A stretch of DNA of 64,000 bases from Pseudoxanthomonas sp. 3HH-4 (lineage in GTDB: Bacteria > Pseudomonadota > Gammaproteobacteria > Xanthomonadales > Xanthomonadaceae): the NCBI RefSeq assembly GCF_006716465.1, contig NZ_VFPB01000001.1, positions 1 to 64,000 of the forward strand, read 5' to 3'. Within the stretch, counting starts at the first letter, position 1. Each line of letters opens with the position of its first letter. A program made the translations under genes and the position numbers. The notes under the pieces are model-generated. The model was not told the DNA's origin and ran no database searches. It saw only the letters and a list, made by a program, of their open reading frames with translations. Positions 1 through 7,385 of this stretch are shown one piece after another.

Positions 1-89
1 TGAATTACGGTGCGGCTACACCGAGGCGTTATCGGGCGCGCACGCCGGGTTCTCGGCCACTACAGTAGGGAAGTTCAAAGACATAAGGC

Positions 90-101
90 GTTAGGGTGCA
101 G
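90..101 (+). other. Integron cassette junction (R' core site)
   Basis: GGCGTTAGGGTGCAG marks a G^TTAGGGT recombination point. The 12 bases at 90-101 are the reverse complement of 544-555, the expected relation between the first bases of a cassette and the start of its own attC. The attC of the preceding cassette would end here, but only its end lies in the window. A second possible GGCGTTATC junction at about 25-33 is less certain. Confidence 0.65.
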
Positions 102-106
102 ATCAA

Positions 107-538
107 ATGCAGCGCGTACTTCTAGCTATCCTTCTGTCCGCATCATTCGCAACGACCGGAGCCGAGTGGCCCAATGATCCTGATGCTGATCCATGCAATG
201 CCGGAAGTGCGCGAGGTCAAGGAGAGTGCGCAAAGCGCAAGCTGGACCAGCACAATAAAGCAATGCTCGCCATCTACGCCCAACTCATCGATGCCCTACC
301 GCAAGATCATGGTGAGTCCTCGGCACGTGTTCGTTTGACCCATGCACAGACCGCATGGCTTCACTATCGTGATGCAACGTGTTCGTTTGAGGGCAGCATC
401 TCCGGCGGCGCGCCTATTTGGCAGTCCACACGCACCGTGTATTGTCTGACCTCTTTCACAGAAGACCGCATCATGAGGCTGCGTGCTTACTTGGCATGCG
501 CCAAAGAGGAGCCAGATGCATGCAAAGAATTTGTGTAG
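107..538 (+). CDS. LprI-like (DUF1311) secreted protein, integron cassette gene
   Basis: The 143-residue protein begins with a Sec signal peptide (hydrophobic LLAILLSASFA, probable cleavage after TTGA). The mature part has the layout of the lysozyme-inhibitor LprI / DUF1311 family: paired cysteines, a LDQHNKAMLAIY helix, and an AQTAWLHYRDATC segment near the middle. Such proteins act in the periplasm; inhibition of lysozyme is known for some members and is only inferred here. The gene sits 17 bp inside a sequence beginning GTTAGGGTGCAG, whose exact reverse complement lies just after the stop codon, so it is the cargo of an integron cassette. Base composition is clearly AT-richer than the rest of the window, consistent with horizontal acquisition. 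Confidence 0.75.
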   Translation: MQRVLLAILLSASFATTGAEWPNDPDADPCNAGSARGQGECAKRKLDQHNKAMLAIYAQLIDALPQDHGESSARVRLTHAQTAWLHYRDATCSFEGSISGGAPIWQSTRTVYCLTSFTEDRIMRLRAYLACAKEEPDACKEFV

Positions 539-543
539 TCGGA

Positions 544-608
544 CTGCACCCTAACAATTCATTCAAGCCGAACCCGCTTCGCGGGTCGGCTTAACTCTGG
601 TGTTGGGT
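544..608 (+). other. attC recombination site
   Basis: The site runs from CTGCACCCTAAC to G^TTGGGT. It contains an imperfect palindrome, AAGCCG-A-ACCCGC, loop TTC, then GCGGGTCGGCTT, with one unpaired A in the left arm. The outer ends, the inner stem and the single extrahelical base are the hallmarks of a folded attC site recognised by an integron integrase. The orientation places the integrase gene to the left, outside the window. The core closely resembles chromosomal integron sites of Xanthomonadaceae. Confidence 0.85.
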
Positions 609-611
609 TCC

Positions 612-1019
612 ATGAGAAAGATTGTCGCGGCCTTGTTGCTAGTACTTCCTTGGTCCGTTGCCGCTCAGGATTGCACCTGCCAACCAGTGAAAGCCGATCC
701 GCTTGACTGGGCTAGAGGCATGTACCAAAGCTCCACGTACGTATTCCTCGGCACTGTCGCATCTATTGCGCCACCGCAGATTGGTTCCAATGAGACTCGA
801 GATCAACCAACTGTCAGCGTCACTGAGACCTACAAGGGCAACTTTCCCGGTGGTGAGATTCGTAACTTTGATTGCGGCACAGGCGTACTTCCAGGCGAGA
901 GCGTGATGTTCTTTCTGGATGGGTACAAGCGAATCAGATCGTGCTCCACGTACCCCAAAGGATTGACGGAGCGCCAAATAAAGGCTGCTGTAGCCGAGTT
1001 GTCCGGCGATGGCAGGTAA
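612..1019 (+). CDS. Secreted small cysteine-rich protein, possible NTR/TIMP-like fold, integron cassette gene
   Basis: I chose the ATG at 612; an in-frame GTG at 600 lies inside the attC site and is unlikely. The 135-residue product has a signal peptide (MRKIVAALLLVLPWSVAA, cut before QDCTC). The mature protein opens with a C-x-C pair, then VFLGTVASI and a VSVTETYKG strand, a pattern reminiscent of netrin-like (TIMP) domains that start with cysteines and fold as an OB barrel. That assignment is tentative. The cassette begins at 602, but I could not find the matching attC (it should start with a GGAACCCAAC-type sequence) after the stop codon, so the array seems to decay here. Confidence 0.6.
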   Translation: MRKIVAALLLVLPWSVAAQDCTCQPVKADPLDWARGMYQSSTYVFLGTVASIAPPQIGSNETRDQPTVSVTETYKGNFPGGEIRNFDCGTGVLPGESVMFFLDGYKRIRSCSTYPKGLTERQIKAAVAELSGDGR

Positions 1020-1063
1020 ATTAACACCCCTGGTGCAACAGCCCCGTCTGATGGGAGAGGTAG

Positions 1064-1573
1064 ATGATCGAACTCCCCTTGAGGGATCCATGCGACCTTT
1101 GCGTGGCGGCTCGCGAAGAACATTGGAAGATCATCGACGAGAGCAAACATACCTTGACCGTGATCAATCCGTGGCAATTCGAAGTTGGCCAGTGCTGCGT
1201 TATCACACGTCGCCATGTCGCAACGCTGCTTGATCTTTCCGATCTGGAATGCGAGGCCGTCATGATCTCGGCCAAGCGAGTCGCAGAGGCACTCGTCACG
1301 ACCTATCGACCCCTCGGAATCCTGACGTTCCAGAACAACGGGGTCTTCAGCGGGCAGGAAACACCGCACTTCCATTTCCATGTCGTCCCTCGACAGAAGG
1401 GCAGCGATTGGGGCGTGGGTCCACCCCAACTCGCCACCTTCGATGGCGCCGGACGAGCAAGGGGTAGCTCACACGATCCAGGCGGAGATGAACAGCGCCG
1501 AGAGCGGGTCCGGGCTTCCGCCGAGCAGCTTGCCGAGGCCGTGGAGCTGATCCGCTCTAATCTGCCGGAGTAA
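1064..1573 (+). CDS. HIT-family protein
   Basis: This 169-residue protein has the histidine triad signature HFHFHVV near residues 107-113, preceded by the family's FQNNG and GQETPHFH segments, and an N-terminal CDLC pair typical of the zinc-binding subset. HIT proteins are cytosolic nucleotide hydrolases or transferases acting on AMP or dinucleoside polyphosphate substrates; the exact substrate is unknown. The C-terminal 50 residues are charged and probably helical. It follows the cassette genes by 44 bp without an attC on either side, so I cannot say whether it was the last cassette or the first chromosomal gene. Confidence 0.8.
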   Translation: MIELPLRDPCDLCVAAREEHWKIIDESKHTLTVINPWQFEVGQCCVITRRHVATLLDLSDLECEAVMISAKRVAEALVTTYRPLGILTFQNNGVFSGQETPHFHFHVVPRQKGSDWGVGPPQLATFDGAGRARGSSHDPGGDEQRRERVRASAEQLAEAVELIRSNLPE

Positions 1574-1678
1574 CCTGTTTGCTGCGGTGTTCCGGCTCAG
1601 GCGCCGGACAACGGCGAGTCTGGCACGGAGCCAATCGGTGACCGCCCGGCCATTCGCACGGGCCTTGCAACCTTTCGA

Positions 1679-2836
1679 TCACACGATGCGCGCGAAACGC
1701 ATCCATTCACCCGTGCGCCGCGCGCCGAGCGCGAACGAATGCGCCGGCACCCAGCCCAGCCGGGTCCTGGCCAGATCGTTCGACACCCATGATCGATATG
1801 CCTCGCGTACGACGCGGCCTTCGCTGGGCATCCGTACCGGCGGATGGTCGTCGGCATGGATGGCGGGGCCGCGATTCTGCAGTCGCGACTTGATCTTCAG
1901 TTTCTGCTCGGGGCTGATCCGACGGGCCACCAGCTCCTTGGTGCCCCGGATCAACTGACCTAGCGATGGGATGGTGCCCAACTGGGCATGGAATGCCGGG
2001 GAAGCCGCCAGCCGGATGGCTGCCTTGATGCTGTCGCGCGCATTCGGCTGCTTGGACTTCCAATAGGCTGCGATGTCTTCGAGCGCGTGGTCATGGACGG
2101 TCTTCTCGCCCTCGACCATGCCGGCGAACGTGGTGATGAAGTCCCCCCACGTCATGCGGGTATCGCCATTGATCAGGAACGCAGCGCCGACCGCGTCGTC
2201 GCGTTCGAGCGCCGCCATGATCGCTTCGCAGACATCATCGACGTACACCGCGTTGCAGATGCCCCGGCCGCCATCGATCAGGCTGATCCGACCCGCCCGC
2301 GCGTCCTGGACGATCGGCGTGACGAAGAAGCTGTAGGGACCGTAGACAATGGTGGGACGGAGCACGACGGTCTCCAGCGCGCCTCGCTTGCCGGCTGCCA
2401 CCACCACGGCCTCGGACGCTGCTTTGGCATCGGAGTAGGCCTCGTTCCATCGCTGGATAGGCGCGGTGGCCTCGGTGAGCACGTCCAGCTTGGGCGATGG
2501 GCCATGCACGGCCATCGAGCTGACGTGGACGAAGCGACGGACGCCGGCACGCGTGCAGGCCTCGATCAACTGCGTGACCTGCGTCCGGGCGCTCTCGTCG
2601 TCGCCGTGGGCTAGGTTGACGACGGCATCGCATCCCTCCACTGCCCGCGCAAGGCTGTCGGCGTCGAGCATGTCGCCTGCGACCAGCTCGGTATCCAGCC
2701 GGGCGATCCGCACGGCGCGCGAGAAGTCGCGGACCAGCGCACGGTACGGGAGCCGGTACTCGAGCGACAGGAGTTCGCACAGGCGTGAACCGATGAACCC
2801 GGTGGCGCCGGTGACGAGGATCTTGGCGGGCATCAT
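1679..2836 (-). CDS. NAD-dependent epimerase/dehydratase (extended SDR)
   Basis: The product is about 385 residues. It starts MMPAKILVTG and carries the Rossmann motif GATGFIG and the catalytic YSDAK (Y-x-x-x-K), with a VVLRPTIVYGP segment typical of extended short-chain dehydrogenases acting on nucleotide sugars or similar substrates. I start it at 2836 because this ATG overlaps the upstream gene's stop codon as ATGA, implying translational coupling; the open frame upstream is antisense noise. A C-terminal extension of about 90 residues follows the SDR core. With the oxidoreductase upstream it probably forms a two-step sugar or small-molecule modification pair; the substrate is unknown. Confidence 0.8.
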   Translation of the reverse strand: MMPAKILVTGATGFIGSRLCELLSLEYRLPYRALVRDFSRAVRIARLDTELVAGDMLDADSLARAVEGCDAVVNLAHGDDESARTQVTQLIEACTRAGVRRFVHVSSMAVHGPSPKLDVLTEATAPIQRWNEAYSDAKAASEAVVVAAGKRGALETVVLRPTIVYGPYSFFVTPIVQDARAGRISLIDGGRGICNAVYVDDVCEAIMAALERDDAVGAAFLINGDTRMTWGDFITTFAGMVEGEKTVHDHALEDIAAYWKSKQPNARDSIKAAIRLAASPAFHAQLGTIPSLGQLIRGTKELVARRISPEQKLKIKSRLQNRGPAIHADDHPPVRMPSEGRVVREAYRSWVSNDLARTRLGWVPAHSFALGARRTGEWMRFARIV

Positions 2837-3873
2837 GCCGAGGACCCCATGCGTGCCAGCCATGGTTGCGCCATGGGTGTGCGCCTCGCATACGCCTTCT
2901 CGATGACGGCGAGCGCGTGCAGCGCCGACTCCCCGGTGACGAACGGTGCGCGCCGCTCGCGGACTGCCCCGATGAAGTCGTCGAGCTGCGCGCGGTAGTG
3001 GCTGCGCCCATCCCATCGCTTGGCACACAGGATCTGCATCTCCATCGGGCCACGGCGCGTGGTCCGGTGGAGTGTCAGCGTGCGGGGATCCGAGGTTGAA
3101 GCCTCGAGCGTGCCGCGCTCGCCCACTACCCGGATACTGCGACGCAGGCGGTGCGACCAGCTGAACTCCAGGCGCGCGGGCACCGGCCGCCCACCCATCT
3201 GCAGCGTGCCGGTCAGCTTCGCATTGCTCTCGAAGCCACCAAACGCGTCGTCCTCGTAGGCGATTTCCGTGAGGTCGCCGAACAGCCACAGCACCCGATC
3301 AAGCAGGTGCACGCCGGTATCGAACAGAACGCCGCCGCCCGTCGCATTGCGGTCGAAGTAGCTGTTGCTCGCCATCGGCCAGTCGAGGGGGGCACCGTCC
3401 TCGACGATCACTTCACAGGCCTCGCCGATCTCACCGTCCTCCACCAGGTCCGCAAGCCACCTGTTGTGGGGGAAGAACCGCATCATGAGCGCAACCGCCA
3501 GCACGCGACCGGTCCTGCGCGCGGCTTCCACCATCTTCTGTCCGTCGGCGACCGTTATCGCCAACGGCTTCTCGCACAGGACGTCGATCCCCATCTCCAT
3601 CAACTGGATGGCGACGGGCGCGTGAAAGCGCGGCGGGACGGCCACGATGGCGGCATCGACCTTGCCGGCAAGCCCGGCGAGCTCGGTGGTGATCTCCGCC
3701 TCGACACCACCGGCGCGTGCGGCATGCGTGGCGTTGCGGTGGTCGCGGTCGCAGAGCACGGTCACCTCGACCCGACGGTCCCCGATGATCACGGGCAGAT
3801 GCGCTTCGCGCGTGATTGCCCCGCACCCCACAATGCCAAGCCGTACGGGCTGGTTGGAATCAAAGCTCGTCAA
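2833..3873 (-). CDS. Gfo/Idh/MocA-family oxidoreductase
   Basis: The N-terminal NAD(P)-binding motif is GIVGCGAITREAH, the family EKP motif appears as CEKPLAI, and the C-terminal alpha/beta domain has the usual layout with TGVHLLD. I propose a TTG start at 3873 (TTG ACG AGC), preceded by GGAGAGGG; this gives 346 residues, normal for the family. The frame is open much further upstream, but those residues show no family similarity. The gene is first in a two-gene unit with the coupled epimerase. Such pairs often oxidise or epimerise sugars for polysaccharides or natural products, but nothing here identifies the substrate. Confidence 0.8.
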   Translation of the reverse strand: MTSFDSNQPVRLGIVGCGAITREAHLPVIIGDRRVEVTVLCDRDHRNATHAARAGGVEAEITTELAGLAGKVDAAIVAVPPRFHAPVAIQLMEMGIDVLCEKPLAITVADGQKMVEAARRTGRVLAVALMMRFFPHNRWLADLVEDGEIGEACEVIVEDGAPLDWPMASNSYFDRNATGGGVLFDTGVHLLDRVLWLFGDLTEIAYEDDAFGGFESNAKLTGTLQMGGRPVPARLEFSWSHRLRRSIRVVGERGTLEASTSDPRTLTLHRTTRRGPMEMQILCAKRWDGRSHYRAQLDDFIGAVRERRAPFVTGESALHALAVIEKAYARRTPMAQPWLARMGSSA

Positions 3874-4334
3874 GGTCCCTCTCCGTGTCAGCACACTAGC
3901 GATACGTAAATTGGCCCATCGACCGGCCGTGTGGTGGACCACCTCGCAAATTTGCCTGGGCGGGAATGCGACCTCGCCCGGGGCCGATGCCGCCCGGCCC
4001 TGAGTGCCCACAACAGGCGTAACCCGACGCATCACGGCGTCAGGCGCGATGATCCTTGCCGCAACATGAGACGACAGGAGCCTGATGGCTTCGCAGAAAT
4101 GGCGGAGGCCATCGCGTAGTGCGCGAGCATCGCGACGACGTCGACTGGCAGCTCCCGGACCCGCCAGACGTAGCCATCGCGCGCGCATGCTTTCGCTCAA
4201 GCTTCACGATGTCTTCGCCTCGTCTTGCGGACGGGTGCATTCCATGCTGATGTCCCGATCCGTTGCGGGCGGCGGGCGCGTGCTTGGTGTTCGCGCCGTG
4301 GCTGGTGTGGCGTACCACACCGATGGCGGGCGCC
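3874..4334 (-). other. Non-coding stretch between the oxidoreductase and the response regulator
   Basis: About 460 bp without a convincing gene. A GGTGG-A-CCACC near-palindrome at 3933-3943 lies about 60 bp upstream of the proposed TTG start and could be an operator. On the minus strand, 4032-4196 is an open stretch whose codons are rich in G/C at third positions (reads A-R-D-G-Y-V-W-R-V-R-E-L-P then V-D-V-V-A-M-L), but it lacks a good start and its 3' end looks random. It may be the remnant of a decayed gene. Confidence 0.4.
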
Positions 4335-5018
4335 CTACTCCGCTTCTTCCGGCGGTAACACGATGCCGTCCGGGTCCACGGCCAGGCGACCGGCCGCGAG
4401 CACGGCCTGGGTGCGGTTGGTGACGTGCAGCTTGCGCAGGATGGCGGTGACATGGGCCTTGATGGTGGCCTCGGACACGCCCAGGTCGTAGGCGATCTGC
4501 TTGTTGAGGCGGCCGGCGCCGAGCATCTGCAGCACCTTGAACTGCTGCGGCGTGAGGTCGCGCAGGCGTTGCGCGGTTTCCTGTTCGTCCCGGCTGGTGG
4601 CCGGTGCGTTGTGCGCTTCGGCCGGCACCCAGCGCTCGCCATCGAGTACGGCGCCGATGGCCTGGCCGATGGTGTCCGAATCGGCCGACTTGGGAATGAA
4701 GCCGAGCGCGCCATGGTCGAGCGCGCGGCGCATGACCGCCGGCTCCTCGCGCGCCGATACGATGACCACGGGCAGCTGCGGATGCAGCGCGCGCAGGTGC
4801 ACCAGCGCGTTGAAGCCGTGCGCGCCGGGCATGTTGAGGTCCATCAACAGCAGGTCAGCGTCCGGGTGCGCGTCCACCAGCACGTACAACGCATCCACGC
4901 TGTCGGCTTCGTGCAGCTTCACGCCCGGCATCACGCGCTGCACGGCGCCGCGGAGCGCTTCGCGGAACAGCGGGTGGTCGTCAGCGATCAGCAGGGTGGG
5001 CATGGCGGTGCGGTCCAT
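4335..5018 (-). CDS. LuxR-family response regulator, CrbR/ErdR-like, next to acs
   Basis: A receiver domain (residues 6-125) has the acidic pair D13/D14, phospho-acceptor D60 in LLMDLNMPG, and K110. It is followed by a LuxR/NarL helix-turn-helix (about 160-210, with KQIAYDLGVSEATIKAHV). The start could be M1 or M6 (MPTLLIADD); neither has a clear ribosome binding site. The gene lies 102 bp downstream of acs on the same strand. In Vibrio, Pseudomonas and relatives the CrbS/CrbR (MxtR/ErdR) two-component system activates acs and transporter genes, and this regulator fits that role. No histidine kinase is encoded nearby. Confidence 0.75.
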   Translation of the reverse strand: MDRTAMPTLLIADDHPLFREALRGAVQRVMPGVKLHEADSVDALYVLVDAHPDADLLLMDLNMPGAHGFNALVHLRALHPQLPVVIVSAREEPAVMRRALDHGALGFIPKSADSDTIGQAIGAVLDGERWVPAEAHNAPATSRDEQETAQRLRDLTPQQFKVLQMLGAGRLNKQIAYDLGVSEATIKAHVTAILRKLHVTNRTQAVLAAGRLAVDPDGIVLPPEEAE

Positions 5019-5059
5019 CGTGGGGGAAGGGTAATCCGTGGGGTTCGTGCTGCACAGGT

Positions 5060-5078
5060 GCGGGCGTCACACGCCCGC
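5060..5078. repeat. Hairpin between acs and the response regulator gene
   Basis: A perfect 8-bp inverted repeat, GCGGGCGT-CAC-ACGCCCGC, without a T tract. It may attenuate transcription from acs into the regulator gene or stabilise the acs mRNA 3' end. It is not a classical terminator. Confidence 0.5.
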
Positions 5079-5120
5079 ATGCTGCTGGCCCGCCGCCTCC
5101 CCGCGACGGGCCGGTCGTGC

Positions 5121-7064
5121 TTACTTGACCTTGCGCTCGGCGACCAGCGATTCCACCACCGTGGGGTCGGCCAGTGTCGAGGTGTCGCCGAGTTGCTCGG
5201 GCGCGTTCTCGGCGATCTTGCGCAGGATGCGGCGCATGATCTTGCCCGAACGCGTCTTCGGCAGGCCGGGGGCCCACTGCAGGTGGTCCGGCGTGGCGAT
5301 GGGTCCGATCTCCTTCCGCACCCAGGCCACGAGTTCCTTCAGCAGCTCGTCGCTCTGCGCTTCGCCGGCCTTCAGGGTGACGTAGGCGTAGATGCCTTGC
5401 CCCTTGATGTCGTGCGGAAAGCCGACCACGGCCGCCTCGGCCACCTTCGGGTGCGCGACCAGTGCGCTTTCCACTTCGGCGGTGCCGATGCGGTGGCCGG
5501 AAACATTGATCACGTCATCCACGCGGCCGGTGATCCAGTAGTAACCGTCGGCATCACGGCGGCAGCCGTCGCCGGTGAAGTACGTGCCGGGATACGTGCG
5601 GAAGTAGGTGTCGATGAAACGCTGGTGGTCTCCGTACACGGTGCGCATCTGGCCCGGCCAGGAATCCAGCAGCACCAGGTTGCCTTCGGTGGCGCCTTCG
5701 AGCTGCTCGCCATTGGCATCGACCAGCGCGGGCCGCACGCCGAAGAACGGCAGTGTGGCAGAACCCGGCTTGAGGTCGATGGCGCCGGCCAGCGGGGTGA
5801 TCAGGATGCCGCCGGTCTCGGTCTGCCACCACGTATCGACGATGGGGCAGCGCGCGTCGCCGACCACGTCGTAGTACCAGCGCCAGGCTTCGGGGTTGAT
5901 CGGCTCGCCCACGCTGCCCAGCAGGCGGAGCGACGCGCGCGAGGTCTTCTTCACCGGCGCCTCGCCTTCGCGCATCAGCGCGCGGATGGCGGTGGGAGCG
6001 GTGTAGAAGATGGTGACCTTGTGCTTGTCGATGACGTCCCAGAAGCGCGACACGTTGGGATAGTTGGGCACGCCCTCGAACATCACCGCGGTGGCGCCAT
6101 TGGCCAGCGGGCCGTAGACGATGTAGCTGTGGCCGGTGACCCAACCCACGTCGGCGGTGCACCAGTAGATGTCGTCCTCGCGCAAGTCGAACACGGCTTC
6201 GTGCGTGTACGCCGCGTACAGCAGGTAGCCACCGGTGGTGTGCAGCACGCCCTTGGGCTTGCCGGTGGAACCGGAGGTGTAGAGGATGAAGAGCGGGTCC
6301 TCCGCGTTCATGCGCTCGGGCTCGCACTCGGCGGGCTGCGCGTCGACGACGGCATCGAACCAGCGGTCGCGCGGCATCTGCATGTCGACGGCGCCACCGG
6401 TGTGGCGCACGACCAGGACGGTCTCGACGGAATTGGTGCCCGGCAGCTTCAGCGCGGCATCTACGTTCGCCTTCAGCGGTACCTTCTTGCCACCGCGCAG
6501 GCCTTCGTCGGCGGTGATGATCAACTTGGTGCCGCAATCGGCCACGCGGTCGGCGATGGAATTGGGTGCGAAGCCGCCGAAGACCACCGAGTGGATGGCG
6601 CCGATGCGTGCGCACGCAAGCATGGCCACCGCCGCGTCCGGAATCATCGGCAGGTAGATCGTCACGCGGTCGCCCTTCTGCACGCCCAGCGCGCGCAGCG
6701 CGTTGGCCAGCCTGCAGGTGCGTTCGTAAAGCTCCCGATAGGTGACGCCGTACGAGGGTGCGTCGGGGCTGTCGGGCTCGAACAGCAGGGCGACCTTGTC
6801 GCCGCGCGTGGCCAGCTGTCGGTCGAGGCAGTTGACGCTGGCATTGAGTTCGCCATCGGCGAACCAGCGGATATGGAAATCGTCGAGGGCGTAGCTGACG
6901 TCCTTGATCTGCGTCGGCTTCTTGAACCAGTCCAGGCGCTCGGCTGCCCTGCTCCAGAATGCATCGGGATCGTCGATCGAGGCCTGGTAATCGCGCAGGT
7001 ACTGCTCGCGCGTGATGCGCGCGCTGGCGGCGAATTCCGGCTTGACCGGATAGAGATCAGTCAT
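5121..7064 (-). CDS. acs: Acetyl-CoA synthetase
   Basis: This 647-residue enzyme converts acetate, ATP and CoA to acetyl-CoA via acetyl-AMP. It shows the AMP-binding motif [12 protein letters not shown], the WWQTETGG segment of acetate-specific enzymes, the YFTGDG core, and the C-terminal [11 protein letters not shown] with catalytic lysine at about 608, the usual acetylation target. I start at 7064 ([10 protein letters not shown]), directly behind GGGAGGACCTC; the longer frame to 7109 has no such site. It is divergent from a porin/transporter operon and adjacent to a CrbR-like regulator. A 17-bp motif shared with the porin promoter lies about 140-160 bp upstream of the start. Confidence 0.97.
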   Translation of the reverse strand: MTDLYPVKPEFAASARITREQYLRDYQASIDDPDAFWSRAAERLDWFKKPTQIKDVSYALDDFHIRWFADGELNASVNCLDRQLATRGDKVALLFEPDSPDAPSYGVTYRELYERTCRLANALRALGVQKGDRVTIYLPMIPDAAVAMLACARIGAIHSVVFGGFAPNSIADRVADCGTKLIITADEGLRGGKKVPLKANVDAALKLPGTNSVETVLVVRHTGGAVDMQMPRDRWFDAVVDAQPAECEPERMNAEDPLFILYTSGSTGKPKGVLHTTGGYLLYAAYTHEAVFDLREDDIYWCTADVGWVTGHSYIVYGPLANGATAVMFEGVPNYPNVSRFWDVIDKHKVTIFYTAPTAIRALMREGEAPVKKTSRASLRLLGSVGEPINPEAWRWYYDVVGDARCPIVDTWWQTETGGILITPLAGAIDLKPGSATLPFFGVRPALVDANGEQLEGATEGNLVLLDSWPGQMRTVYGDHQRFIDTYFRTYPGTYFTGDGCRRDADGYYWITGRVDDVINVSGHRIGTAEVESALVAHPKVAEAAVVGFPHDIKGQGIYAYVTLKAGEAQSDELLKELVAWVRKEIGPIATPDHLQWAPGLPKTRSGKIMRRILRKIAENAPEQLGDTSTLADPTVVESLVAERKVK

Positions 7065-7205
7065 GAGGTCCTCCCGGGACGTTCCTGTGAAGCGTCGATT
7101 CTGAAGCATGGACGAAGACCGGGCGAAGCGACGGAAGTAGGTCGTGCGGTGCGTCCGGCACGCCGAGTTTGACGCATACGGTCGTGCGGCATCGCAGCAT
7201 CCGGC

Positions 7206-7222
7206 TTAGACAATGGTCGTAA
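7206..7222 (-). promoter_or_regulatory. Candidate regulator site upstream of acs
   Basis: Read on the minus strand this is TTACGACCATTGTCTAA. It matches the motif on the porin side (7296-7312) at 13 of 17 positions, with an identical TTACGAC core, and is oriented toward acs. A CrbR-type LuxR regulator encoded downstream of acs is the natural candidate binder; this is inference. Confidence 0.55.
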
Positions 7223-7295
7223 AGCAGCCGCGTGCTCCCTGCGACCGATCGCCGCACCCCTTCTGCGGCAAGGGTTTGCCTGCCCGACGGTGCGA

Positions 7296-7312
7296 TTACG
7301 ACTAATGGCGAA
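7296..7312 (+). promoter_or_regulatory. Candidate regulator site upstream of the porin/transporter operon
   Basis: TTACGACTAATGGCGAA, the plus-strand partner of the site at 7206-7222. The combined pattern is TTACGACYAWTGKCKAA. It lies 73 bp upstream of the porin start codon, a plausible activator position. Confidence 0.55.
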
Positions 7313-7385
7313 TAGGCGCTGCCGGCGCGCAGGCGCAAGTCTCCGTCAGCCGCGCAACGCGGCCATCAACCTTTCGGGAGGGGTT

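Larger units (their letters stand above)
7065..7385. promoter_or_regulatory. Divergent regulatory region between acs and the porin/transporter operon
   Basis: This 321-bp region holds no gene. It must contain both divergent promoters. Its clearest features are two copies of a 17-bp motif in opposite orientation (listed separately), each pointing toward its own gene, and the GGGAGGGG ribosome binding site of the porin at about 7376-7383. Confidence 0.7.

Noticed and set aside
25..90. A 62-bp mini cassette between two GTT junctions
   Set aside because: A complete cassette should end with the complement of its first bases (GCGCGCCCGATAAC); this is absent, so the first junction is not secure.
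2837..3289. N-terminal extension of the epimerase frame
   Set aside because: The extra 151 codons are antisense-phase noise within the oxidoreductase gene; the ATGA overlap gives a better start.
4425..7172. 915-codon open frame antisense to the response regulator and acs
   Set aside because: Overlaps two well-supported genes and translates to a low-complexity Val/Gly/His/Arg-rich sequence, a typical shadow.
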